Shown: one piece after another, positions 52,735 through 62,964 of the stretch | How positions within the stretch are numbered: the stretch's first letter is position 1 | Layout: each line of letters begins with the position of its first letter | NCBI GenBank assembly: GCA_964057225.1 | Contig: OZ059896.1 | Location: 11,888,501 to 11,952,500 of the forward strand | Origin: Auanema rhodensis | Lineage: Eukaryota; Nematoda; Chromadorea; Rhabditida; Rhabditidae | Length of the DNA: 64,000 nucleotides | Direction of reading: 5' to 3' | Notes under the pieces: generated by a model | What the model was told of the DNA's origin: nothing | Seen by the model: the letters and a program-made list of their open reading frames with translations, nothing else | Databases searched by the model: none | Program-made: the position numbers and the translations under genes

Positions 52735-53535
52735 AGTAGAAAGCCATGCCGAATTTACTAACGACGCCCCCAAACAGTTGCTAAAAACATACTTTTGAGG
52801 GCGTCAGCTCCCAAAATCATAGTTTTGGGGACGTCAGCTGTCAAAATCATATTTTCGGCGTCAGCTGTCAAAAATATACTTTTTCTCTCGAGGCAAGCTC
52901 TCGACCCTGCGCATGGATCAAAATGCATAATTTTTTTTAAATCATTTCTAAAATTATTTTTTTTAATGTATTATTAAAATGAATTTTTAATATTTATATA
53001 TTGGTTAACTGTATTTTCAAAAATTTTTGAAATTATTTCTTTTTAAATGTAATTTTAATATTTATATATATTTTGAATATTATTGAAATTGTTTCTTTTT
53101 AAATGTATTTTTATATATTTTTTAAATATTTTTAAAATTATTTCTTTTTAAATGTATTTTTAATATTTATACATTTGAATAAATTTTTTATTATATATTG
53201 TTTTTGTTTTAATATATAAAATTGGAATATATATAAAAGCTAATCAATATGTTCACCGTACCTCTTATGGGTTAATCAATGGAACTCATATCGAAGGTTA
53301 ATTCGATAAGATATATTTTATATATTTATTTTTTAATTTTATTTGTTTACATTGTTTATAGTTTGTGTTTATTATAGTTTATAATTATTAAATTAACTTT
53401 TAAAAAGTTTGTTGTTTTTCTAGGCAAACCATTTTGTTCACCGTACCTCTTATATGTAAATCAATAGAACACATATCAAAGGTTAATTCGATAAGATTGC
53501 TGAAACAGTTACGTTGACCTACAATGAACCAAATG
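52735..53535 (+). repeat. Polinton type B terminal repeat and inner flank (unit 2/3 border)
   Basis: Copy of 48571-49371 with a few base differences. No gene from here to 54002 (53536-54002 is the unit 3 leader with two palindromic motifs). Confidence 0.78.
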
Positions 53536-54002
53536 GCAAAACATTTGTTCATTGAAGTATAATAAATAGCTGTATAGCATATGTATCAAGATTTCTAATA
53601 TTCTTAAATTACGTGGAAAGAAGAGTATATAGAATTAGTTTTAGTGTGTATATTACTAATATTCTAATACACTAACTCAATGGAACACATATCGAAGATT
53701 AATTCGATAAGATAGTTGAAACAGTTGTGTTGATTCCAATGGAACACATATCGAAGGTTAATTCGATAAGATTGTTGAAACAAGTGCGCTGACCACAACA
53801 ATACATGCGTATTTATTAAAAACGGATTGGCAAATGCCACTGTTTACAGCTGTAATTTGATACAATGTTGAGTGTTGGCAACATTGTTACGTGACAATAA
53901 AACAACTGACTGTTCTTGCAATGAAGTGTAATATGAATGTGTAAAATGAAATAAGGATAACTACCTCTCAGAGTTTGCATAATTTTGTTCTAATAAGATA
54001 CA

Positions 54003-56546
54003 ATGGCTGCTAACAGGTTATGTTTTTTCCTCGCTTTTTTTTATTAAAATATTTATTTTCAGTTATAAGCGTGTGTGTGAAGAGTTGGGTTTTGATTATG
54101 AGGAAATTTATCAACTCAGGTAATTTAACAATATTTTCAAAATATACATTTTTTTTAGTAAGCGCATAAAGCTTACCGAGAGTGGTGGGTTTAAGCTCTG
54201 TGAGCCCGCAATAACCACTTCCAATAGTGGTCCCTCGTCATCAAGGGCTATTGAAGTTATCACCTTGGATGACAGCGATAATGAGTAAGCTATCGTATAA
54301 TGAAAAAGCATGAAATTTTTTGTTTTCAGAGAATGGAATCCCGAGATGCCATCAACTAGTGGAGAACAATTAAGAGGCGGTTCATCCTTCAACGATATTT
54401 GTCAAATAAAGGTACGAGCTTTTCCTTTTTTTTCTCATGTTACAATTCTTTTCACTCTATATCTTTTATTTGATTACATATTTTGAACAATTTTGAATTT
54501 TGCCAGTTATTTTTCAACAAATCATCATACATTTGGAGGCTTTTTGAAAAAGAAAATGTTAAAGTAATGAATAAAATTGAATCTTATCCCAAACCCATGC
54601 CATAATATCATTTATTAAATTTTTAATCATTAAAATACATTTAATTTTAAATGTTTTGATGTTCAAAAACTGAAACATTTAAATATTTGTATTTTCTAAA
54701 CCATTTCACTCCATCTATTTTATTTAATCCCATATTTAAACAATTTTATATTTTTACCACTACTTTATAGATTTTATTTATTAAATTAAAAAAAAAAATT
54801 TGATGCTCAAAAACTGAAACATTCAAATATTTTGTATTTTTCTAATCGTTTTGAAACAAACTAAACATACAGTCCTGTGCGCAATAGTTGGGACACCCTC
54901 AACTGAAAGACCCCAGAAACCCACTTCAAACTACAAAAAAAAATTTCAAAAAATTAATTTAGGTTTCAGGATCAAGTATCAAGATATTGATTGAAAATAG
55001 ACTTCAAAATGATGAAAACTGAATTTTTAAAAAATAATTTAAGTTTAAAATTGAATTTTATGCTGATTTCATTGTTTTGCATAATTAAAAATAAAAATTC
55101 ATAATTTAAGATGGTTAGAGGCAAGAAAAATACCCCTGAAGTACAAAACATCGTTCTAAGCATGAAGAATAGAGGGTTCAGCGTACGGAAGATAAGTCAG
55201 CTTCTGACTTTGCCGAAGAGTACGATTCAAAATATTTGGAAAGCTTCACAAGAACCATTCCAAACGGAGACAAGAGGAAGAGGAAGAAAAACAACAGTAG
55301 GACAAGATATTTTATTAATTAAACTCGTAGAGCGGCATCCGGATATCACGTCATCCGAGTTAAGCCAACATCTTCTAAGAATGTTCAGGATTAGGCTTGA
55401 TCCTTCGAATATTCGACGAAGATTGTTGGCGAGAAATCTAAGAGCTCGAGTTCCTGCACGAAAGCCTCTAATATCGGTTGGTAACAGGCAGAAGAGAATA
55501 GATTTTGCCCGAGAGCATTTAAACTGGACGTTCGAAGATTGGTCATCTGTAATATTCACAGATGAGAGCAAGTTCTGCCTGTTTGGAAACGATGGACCGG
55601 GATTTGTAAGAAGACCTCCAAATCAACGCTTCAACTCTAAATACATGCTACCCACGGTGAAGCATGGTGGCGGCAACGTCATGGTTTGGGGCTGCTTTTG
55701 TGCTTCCGAAGTTGGCCCTCTTTTTCGTATAGAAGGCAGGATGTGTGCCGAAGATTACCAAAATATATTAGAAGAATGTTTCCTGCAGTATGCTGTATCA
55801 AAATTTGGAACAAGAAATCGGTTCATTCTTCAACAAGATAATGATCCGAAGCACACTGCTCGTTCGACTACAAGGTTTTTGGAGGACAATCGCCTAAACG
55901 TGCTGAAATGGCCTAGCCAAACTCTAGATCTCAACCCTATTGAGCATCTTTGGAGGGAACTTGGCCGACGTTCATCGCAATTCCCATGTTCGAACAAAGA
56001 TGAGAAATTCAGAGTCCTACGAACACTCTGGAGAGAAATACGACCGACTCTTCTGAAGAAACTCGTCGAATCGATGCCCAGAAGACTTCAGGCAGTAATT
56101 GATAATTTTGGCTATCCTACTAAATATTAATAAACGTGTTAATTTCAATTTTTAATTTTATTTATTGATTCTATAGAGTTTTTGACAACTCATCATATTT
56201 TTTTTTCGATTTTTTTGTAGTTTGTTTCGAAAGATATGAGGGATTCTAGTAAGTGTCCCAACTATTTCGCACAGGACTGTATATAAACAAAAATTTAAAA
56301 AAAATAAAAAAGCATGTAAACAGTTATAATTTAATTTTTTTATTATAGTGGTCACACCGGCGCATAAAACGCACCGGTCGTTTTACCAACGTGGTCGTTC
56401 GATCGCTCACTTTCCCACACTTGGAATCTATTGATGAACCAATGCATGTTATCATGCCGCGGTTATTCAACGAATTCCTTGATCGTTGTCTTGCTGAAAG
56501 CGGTGTGCCTGATAAGAAAAAAGCAATGTGTAGACTGATGTATTGA
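54003..56546 (+). CDS. Gene a, unit 3, with a Tc1 element in intron 4
   Basis: Exon 1 starts at 54003; exons 2-4 follow as in unit 1, and exon 4 ends at 54411. Intron 4 (54412-56348) is enlarged by the 1410-bp Tc1 insertion. Exon 5 is 56349-56546. Amino-acid changes against unit 1 are few (for example Glu to Lys after GGF, Lys to Glu at the start of exon 4), and the frame remains open. Downstream by 25 nt starts gene b. Confidence 0.68.
54868..56281 (+). mobile_element. Tc1-family DNA transposon, apparently intact
   Basis: Element 54870-56279 (1410 bp) with 27-bp terminal inverted repeats (54870-54896 and 56253-56279, CAGTCCTGTGCG..., one mismatch), flanked by TA duplications (54868-54869 and 56280-56281). 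The empty target is visible in the sister units (ACATATATAAAC). It carries one full-length transposase gene. Confidence 0.97.
55111..56130 (+). CDS. Tc1-type transposase
   Basis: 339 aa, the normal family length, uninterrupted, ATG start 241 nt inside the element. The N-terminal paired-type helix-turn-helix covers residues ~1-110 (GFSVRKISQLLTLPKSTIQNIW; RGRGRKT linker; a second HTH with SSELSQHLLRMF). The DDE domain has catalytic Asp in VIFTDESKFCLF and Asp in LQQDNDPKHTA, and Glu in LDLNPIEHLWRELG, spaced as DD34E. GGG...VMVWGCF is the usual Gly-rich loop. It cuts and pastes the element at TA sites. No frameshift, so possibly active. Confidence 0.96.
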   Translation: MVRGKKNTPEVQNIVLSMKNRGFSVRKISQLLTLPKSTIQNIWKASQEPFQTETRGRGRKTTVGQDILLIKLVERHPDITSSELSQHLLRMFRIRLDPSNIRRRLLARNLRARVPARKPLISVGNRQKRIDFAREHLNWTFEDWSSVIFTDESKFCLFGNDGPGFVRRPPNQRFNSKYMLPTVKHGGGNVMVWGCFCASEVGPLFRIEGRMCAEDYQNILEECFLQYAVSKFGTRNRFILQQDNDPKHTARSTTRFLEDNRLNVLKWPSQTLDLNPIEHLWRELGRRSSQFPCSNKDEKFRVLRTLWREIRPTLLKKLVESMPRRLQAVIDNFGYPTKY

Positions 56547-56571
56547 TTCTATCAAGGTACAATGGCTGCTA

Positions 56572-56768
56572 ATAAGTTGTGTCTTTTTGATTCTTTTGTT
56601 TGTAAACTTTTTTTTTAGTTATAAGCGTTTATGTGAAGAGCTAGGATTTGATTATGAAGATATTGATCAGCTCAGGTAATTTAACACAATTTTGAATCTA
56701 TATATATTTTTTTTAGTAAACGTGTAAAGTTTACCGAGGCTGGTGGGATCGAGCTCTGTGAGCCCACA
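56572..56768 (+). pseudogene. Gene b, unit 3: truncated paralogue of gene a
   Basis: ATGGCTGCTAATAA exon 1, a short intron, exon 2 (YKRLCEELGFDYEDIDQL), a GT-AG intron and part of exon 3 (KRVKFTEAGGIELCEP). It then runs into the reversed hypothetical gene at about 56768. It begins 25 nt after the gene a stop, so a and b are tandem paralogues. Confidence 0.6.
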
Positions 56769-56994
56769 GCACAGTATTGTTATACTTTCTTGGCAACTTG
56801 TATTCTGGCAATAGAGGTGAATCAGCATTTTCCACTTGTACTGATATGGGCGCATCTATACTTTCTCTATAGTTTTTGAGACGAGCAATCAAGTTTTCGT
56901 ATAGTTCAGCCTTTTTATAATCGGGTATAGCTTTATTTTCTCGTAAAAGCTTGAGCTCTGCATCAAACTTGTCTATATTAATTGTTTCGGACAC
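56769..56994 (-). pseudogene. Conserved hypothetical protein, longer N-terminal fragment (unit 3)
   Basis: ATG at 56994. Same start as in units 1 and 2, but continuing after ISVQ with about 20 more residues containing ENADSPLLPEYKLPRKYNN. It ends near 56769, where it joins gene b. This is the best view of this unknown Polinton protein. Confidence 0.5.
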
Positions 56995-57129
56995 ATAGTT
57001 ACATATGGTATTGCCTATTTTGGTTTCAAATCATGAAGCTCAACCATAAATATTGACAGGAATTAGTCGATATTTATGGTTGAGCTGCATGATTTAAAAC
57101 CAAAATAGGCAATACCACATGTAACTATT
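56995..57129. repeat. 59-bp-arm palindrome (unit 3)
   Basis: Same structure as 47134-47268. Several substitutions; two convert G-T pairs to A-T, and two create mismatches. Confidence 0.8.
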
Positions 57130-57219
57130 GTTTTCAATTGTTTGTGTCAAAGCGTTGCCGATAATGATTCAGCCTTTTCCGGTGTGCGTATCAAAGCTAT
57201 TTGACCTTATAATGAAGAT

Positions 57220-57438
57220 ATGGGCAAGAGGGTTTTATATTCCTTGTTAGTTAAAAGAAAATTATTATTTTTCACAATATTAAATACGATTTCAACAATA
57301 ATTTCAATTTGTTCAAAAGAAAATAAGGAAACAGAACAAGGAGTTTTGGCGCAAGAAGACAAAAAGTTGAAATTTGACAAAACACGACTACTCATTGAAC
57401 ATGCACTTCAAACACTAAACACGTTTCTGGCTACATAA
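57220..57438 (+). other. Short open frame of doubtful status (unit 3)
   Basis: Third copy of the 72-codon frame at 47359, with changes such as Asn to Lys, Ile to Thr and Pro to Leu. Weak evidence for coding. Confidence 0.22.
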
Positions 57439-57476
57439 ATAAAAGGGTTCTTCGCTGTTATATTAGATTGTATACG

Positions 57477-57774
57477 CTAACTTGTTAAAGGATGATTATC
57501 AATCAGTAAATGATTATAGGGAGTAGACATTGCATCATCATACGCTTTTAGAGCATTTTTGAAACGTGGCCCAAATAATTGCTGCAGACTATACTTTATG
57601 GCTATTATACTCTGCTTTTGATGTAAACTTTCATACAGTTGGTTAAAATACGGACATCTGTCCTACAATATTCCAAAAGCTCTTCATCAAAATCAAACGC
57701 TCTTTGATTACGCTCTTCATACCAAATATTGAATGAAGCTAGGTTTTCTGCTTTCATTCTAGCAGTACAATAGT
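57477..57774 (-). pseudogene. DNA polymerase B fragment (unit 3)
   Basis: Retains only the Exo III side (FNIWYEERNQRAFDFDEELL, YCRTDVRIL) and the shifted tail. It is joined at about 57774 to the inside of terminal repeat B by a deletion that removed Exo I, Exo II and the repeat's outer end. Confidence 0.8.
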
Positions 57775-58500
57775 CACAAAATCATATTTTCGGCGTCAGC
57801 TGTCAAAAATATACTTTTTCTCTCGAGGCAGGCTTTCGACCCTGCGCATGGATCAAAATGCATAATTTTTTTAAAATCATTTCTAAAATTATTTTTTTTA
57901 ATGTATTATTAAAATGAATGTTTAATATTTATATATTGGTTAACTGTATTTTCAAAAATTTTTGAAATTATTTCTTTTTAAATGTAATTTTAATATTTAT
58001 ATATATTTTAAATATTATTGAAATTGTTTCTTTTTAAATGTATTTTTATATATTTTTTAAATATTTTTAAAATTATTTCTTTTTAAAAGTATTTTTAATA
58101 TTTATACATTTGAATAAATTTTTTATTATATATTGTTTTTGTTTTAATTTATAAAATTGGAATATATATAAAAGCTAATCAATATGTTCACCGTACCTCT
58201 TATGGGTTAATCAATGGAACTCATATCGAAGGTTAATTCGATAAGATATATTTTATATATTTATTTTTTAATTTTATTTGTTTACATTGTTTATAGTTTG
58301 TGTTTATTATAGTTTATAATTATTAAATTAACTTTTAAAAAGTTTGTTGTTTTCTAGGCAAACCATTTTGTTCACCGTACCTCTTATATGTAAATCAATA
58401 GAACACATATCAAAGGTTAATTCAATAAGATTGCTGAAACAGTTACGTTGACCTACAATGAACCAAATGGCAAAACATTTGTTCATTGAAGTATAATAAA
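57775..58500 (+). repeat. Polinton type B terminal repeat, truncated (unit 4)
   Basis: Starts within the CAGCTG direct repeats, then the AT-rich tract and palindromic motifs as in 48690-49371. The remaining leader to 58936 has two more palindromes and no gene. Confidence 0.75.
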
Positions 58501-58936
58501 TAGCTGTATAGCATATGTATCAAGATTTCTAATATTCTTAAATTACGTGGAAAGAAGAGTATATAGAATTAGTTTTAGTGTGTATATTACTAATATTCTA
58601 ATACACTAACTCAATGGAACACATATCGAAGATTAATTCGATAAGATAGTTGAAACAGTTGTGTTGATTCCAATGGAACACATATCGAAGGTTAATTCGA
58701 TAAGATTGTTGAAACAAGTGCGCTGACTACAACAATACATGCGTATTTATTAAAAACGGATTGGCAAATGCCACTGTTGACAGCTGTAATATGATACAAT
58801 GTTGAGTGTTGGCAACATTGTTACGTGACAATAAAACAACTGACTGTTCTTGCAATGAAGTGTAATATGAATGTGTAAAATGAAATATGGATAACTACCT
58901 CTTAGAGTTTGCATAATTTTGTTCTAATAAAATACA

Positions 58937-60209
58937 ATGGCTGCTAACAAGTTATGTTTTTTCCTCGCCTTTTTTTAGTAAAATATTTATTTTCAGTTAT
59001 AAGCGTGTATGTGAAGAGTTGGGTTTTGATTATGAGGAAGTTTATCAAAGGTAATTTAACAATATTTTCAAAATATACATTTTTTTTAGTAAGCGCATAA
59101 AGCTTACCGAGAGTGGTGGGTTTGAGCTCTGTGAGCCCGCAATAACCATTTCCAATAGTGGTCCCTCGTCATCAAGGGCTATTGAAGTTATCACCTTGGA
59201 TGACAGCGATAATGAGTAAGCTATCGTATAATGAAAAAGCATGAAATTTTTTGTTTTCAGAGAATGGAATCCCGAGATGCCATCAACTAGTGGAGAACAA
59301 TTAGGAGGCGGTTCATCCTTCAACGATATTTGTCAAATAAAGGTACGAGCTTTTTCTTTTTTTTCTCATGTTACAATTCTTTTCACTCTATATCTTTTAT
59401 TTGATTACATATTTTGAACAATTTTGAATTTTCCCAGTTATTTTTAAACAAATCATCACACATTTGGAGGCTTTTTGAAAAAGAAAATGTCAATTTTATT
59501 CATTAATTTAAATGAATAAAATTGAATCTTATCCCAAATCCATGCCATAATATCATTTATTAAATTTTTAATCATTAAAATACATTCAATTTTAAATGTT
59601 TTGATGTTCAAAAACTGAAACATTTAAATATTTGTATTTTCTAAACCATTTCACTCCATCTATTCTATTTAATCCCATATTTAAACAATTTTATATTTCT
59701 ACCATTATTTTATTTTTATTTATTAAATTTAAAAAAAAAATTTGATGCTCAAAAACTGAAACATTCAAATATTTGTATTTTCTAAACCATTTCACTCCAT
59801 CTATTTTATTTAATCCCATATTTAAACAATTTTATATTTCTACCATTATTTAATTTTTATTTATTAAATTTAAAAAAAAAATTTGATGCTCAAAAACTGA
59901 AACATTTAAATATTTTGTATTTTTCTAATCGTTTTGAAACATACTAAACATATATAAACATAAATTTTAAAAAAAATAAAAAAGCATGTAAACAGTTATA
60001 ATTTAATTTTTTTATTATAGTGGTCACACCGGCGCATAAAACGCACCGGTCGTTTTACCAACGTGGTTGTTCGATCGCTCACGTTCCCACACTTGGAATC
60101 TATTGATGAACCAATGCATGTTATCATGCCGCGGATATTCAACGAATTCGTTGATCGTTGTCTTGCTGAAAGCGGTGTGCCTGATAAAAAAAAGCAAAGT
60201 GTAAACTGA
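58937..60209 (+). CDS. Gene a, unit 4: five-exon Polinton B accessory gene
   Basis: Exon 1 begins at 58937; exon 4 ends at 59342; intron 4 (59343-60020, 678 bp) has satellite monomers; exon 5 is 60021-60209. Exon 5 ends three codons earlier than in unit 1 and has a changed C-terminus (KKKQSVN). The frame is open and splice sites are kept. It is the most diverged of the four copies. Confidence 0.68.
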
Positions 60210-60232
60210 TGTATTGATTCTATCAAGGTACA

Positions 60233-60554
60233 ATGGCTGCTAATAAGTTGTGTCTTTTTGATTCTTTTGTTTGTAAACTTTTTTTTAGTTATAAGCGTTT
60301 ATGTGAAGAGCTAGGATTTGATTATGAAGAGATTGATCAGCTCTTTAACACAATTTTGAATCTATATATATTTTTTTTTAGTAAACGTGTAAAGTTTACC
60401 GAGGCTGGTGGGATCGAGCTCTGTGAGCTCACAGCACCCACTTTCAATAGTGGGCCCTCATCACCAAGGGTTATTGAAATTGAATGACAGTGATGAGTAA
60501 GCGATTTTAAAAGTTATAACATTTAGTTTTTTCTTTTTAAGAGAATGGGATCCC
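60233..60554 (+). pseudogene. Gene b, unit 4: broken paralogue cut by terminal repeat A
   Basis: Starts 23 nt after gene a. The frame can be read without splicing for 84 codons because the donor site after exon 2 is deleted (AGGTAA is missing after CAGCTC). Exon 3 lacks a few bases before GAATGACAGTGATGA, giving a stop. Exon 4 begins after CTTTTTAAG but is cut at 60555 by the type A terminal repeat. Confidence 0.6.
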
Positions 60555-61280
60555 AGTAGAGAGCCGTGCAAAAATTACTAACCACGCCTTCAAACAGCTG
60601 TCAAAAACATACTTTTGGGGGCGTCAGCTGCTAAAAACATACTTTTGGGGCGCGTCAGCTGTTAAAATCATATTTTTGAGCGTCAGCTGTTTATATTCAT
60701 ATTCATAAATCATATTTTGGGACCATGGTTCATGGATTTTCCTTTTTTAAATTTAAAAATCATGATTTAAAGCATGATTAAAATTTTTTTTTAAATCAAA
60801 TTTAAATATGCTTTTTTAAATGTATATATATAATTATATATTTTGAATTAATTTTTAAATATATTAAGTGAAAAAAAAATCTAAATTTTAAATATTTAAA
60901 TTATATTCAAATTTTATATTTATAAATTATATTTAAATTATATTTAACCTTTATATATATAAATAATATTTAAATTTTAAATATATTAATTAGTTTTAAA
61001 ATTTTATTACTTTATTCATTTATTATATTTATTAATTATGTTTGTTTACTTATTTTGTTTACTTATTTTGTTTATTATGTTATAATATTGTGTTTTTTTA
61101 CTGTTTTTATTTTTAAAGATCAATAAAATTTTTGCATGTAGATAATTTTGTTCACCGTACTTGTTATGGGTAATTCAATGGAACACATATCGAAAGTTAA
61201 TTCGATAAGAACGATATGAAATACCAAAATTTAATGGAAGACATATCGAAGGTTAATTCGATAAGAACGACATTAAATTA
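60555..61280 (+). repeat. Polinton type A terminal repeat, left end, complete
   Basis: Starts AGTAGAGAGCCGTGC; four ~30-bp direct repeats with CAGCTG; AT-rich tract; TTCACCGTACTTGTTATGGG; two ATCGAA/TTCGAT palindromes. About 726 bp by comparison with the inverted copy split by gypsy (19143-19503 plus 25137-25502). The preceding GGGATCCC belongs to gene b. Confidence 0.82.
61189..61262. promoter_or_regulatory. Two iterated palindromes in terminal repeat A
   Basis: ATCGAAAGTTAATTCGAT at 61189-61206 and ATCGAAGGTTAATTCGAT at 61245-61262, 56 bp apart. Confidence 0.55.
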
Positions 61281-62092
61281 TTAATTTTTGAAATTACAAA
61301 TTGTTATTAATTATATTTATTCTAACAAGTAAAGGTTTCAAATTATAATAAAAAATTAGTTTTAAACTTTATTTTACTAATATAACAATACAATAACTAA
61401 ATAGAGCACACATTGAAGGTAAATACAATAAGATTAACAAACAGTTGCGCTGACCTCAACGCCACGCATATCGAGGGTTAATAAACACTAATAACTGCAC
61501 TGTGGGGGTTTAAATATAGTATAAACATTTTAACATTTCAAAAGTTTTAGTTTCGTAATATAATCATTATTAAATATTCAAGAATGAAATATTTTTACAT
61601 ATAAAACATTGGCAGTCATATGTTTTGTGCTACAATATGGGTGTAAAAGTATACTATGAATAATAAATGAGCTATTAAGCAAAGTTTAAAAAGCCTAAAT
61701 GTTTTACAGAGATGGCTGTTGTTTATGGCACAAACGGTAAACAATAATGTTTGAAGAGATGTAAAAACTAATTAATATGCAGATTGTTTACAGGTTCAGA
61801 GTGCGCCAACTGCTGGCAACTGTCGACGAGATGAGTATATCTGCATAAATATGCTGTAAAATCTAATTAATTAAAGAATTTCATCAGCAAACTTGATTGT
61901 AACACAATGGGTTGTACTTTACAAAAATCTTTGTATAAAAGGTTGGCAATTTTGCTACATTTACATTTCAGCTCTGCCAACTATCCGAGGATCCGACGTT
62001 TCACCATCTCCTGCCACTCTTTGCCAATCGCCATAGACTGCTCCTCTCTGCAAGTTTGCCTTATATTTTAGAAAGTTGGATCTTTAGCGGAA
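61281..62092. other. Non-coding region between terminal repeat A and the Cys-rich gene
   Basis: Contains the TTCTAACAAGTAAAGG block shared with 18310, a TATA box at 61934-61942 and the 5' leader of the gene. No other feature. Confidence 0.65.
61934..61942 (+). promoter_or_regulatory. TATA box of the Cys-rich gene
   Basis: TATAAAAGG, 151 bp before the start codon, kept in the inverted copy (44689-44697). Confidence 0.5.
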
Positions 62093-62676
62093 ATGAAGCG
62101 TGCTGTACTTGCTGATGTGACAAATGTTGTGCGCAAATCGCCTGAACCTGAAGTACCACGACCACCCACACCAGCTCCAAATTTTACAAGTTTTGGTATG
62201 AACCTTAACTTGTATTTTTTAAATCTTTAATTTAGATTCACCAATAAAGCAGATGGAGATTCTGAGAGAGAGCACTCCACCAAGGAGTGTATTAATGAGA
62301 CCAATTTGTCTCTGCAAAACTTGTAGGGAATCATTGCAGGTTATAGACGAGTATCACTGTTTCAGCCTCTGTATAAAGTGTAGAGGAAGGAATGATGCGT
62401 TGGGTCTTTTGAAGGAATTTCGCCACTATAAGCCCGAAAATTTCTCTATTAAAGTAAACTTGCATATTTATTTATTTTCAATTTTATCTTTTTTAGATGC
62501 GCTCTTATAACACCATGACGTGCAAGCAATTGTTGAACAATATGGGCTATATTGTTATATATGCAGATGAGGCTACTATAAAGACTTTTGGTTATAAGCA
62601 GAATGTACTCTACTTTAAACTAAGTCCAGAAGCACTCAACCTGAACATGTTTATCCGCTTTGATCCTTCATTTTGA
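62093..62676 (+). CDS. Polinton A Cys-rich protein with destruction box, three exons, intact
   Basis: Exons 62093-62195, 62236-62453 and 62497-62676; introns of 40 and 43 bp, GT-AG. 166 aa. Residues 2-11 (KRAVLADVTN) match the cyclin-type destruction box RxxLxxxxN. SPEP and PPTP follow, with SP and TP sites. Residues ~54-84 carry CLCKTC ... HCFSLCIKCR, six Cys and one His suited to zinc binding. Exon 3 is a hydrophobic/aromatic C-terminal domain (CKQLLNNMGYIVIYADEATI) ending FIRFDPSF. It lies between the terminal repeat and integrase, convergent with integrase (~290 bp apart). Function unknown; a role linked to the host cell cycle is an inference from the box. Confidence 0.78.
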
Positions 62677-62964
62677 CTACAACAAGCACAAATAGTACAA
62701 TTGGCGTTTTATTCTTGTTTTGTTATGTGGCATTTTTATATTCTCAGCCGTAACATTTTTTTTTCCAGCTCTTGCGAATATTCATCAATAGCTCATCAAC
62801 TGAGGACGAATGATCAACCAACTGGTAAGAATTTGAAAATTTGAATAGTCTACATTTTTTTTTTTGCAGGTTGAATTGTTGTTTGTATTTTGCTGGTTTT
62901 TTATTGTTACATTATGCGATATATCAAATAAATCATTTATTATAATTACAATTGTTTATAACAT
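62677..62964. other. Intergenic sequence between convergent Polinton genes
   Basis: AT-rich, with inverted copy at 43701-43997. Nothing else is seen. Confidence 0.55.

Larger units (their letters stand above)
45208..54865. repeat. Tandem 4164-bp Polinton B-derived units (about 2.3 copies)
   Basis: 45208-49371 and 49372-53535 are almost identical, and the third copy starts at 53536 and continues to the Tc1 insertion. All landmarks shift by exactly 4164 bp (for example exon 5 starts at 46771 and 50935, terminal repeats at 48571 and 52735). Differences are a few scattered bases in the first two units and more in the third. A fourth, shorter copy with deletions is 57775-60554. Each unit reads: terminal repeat B, gene a, palindrome, DNA polymerase B fragment. 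Confidence 0.92.

Noticed and set aside
55227..55571. Antisense ORF in the Tc1 transposase
   Set aside because: Shadow of an intact, family-typical transposase.
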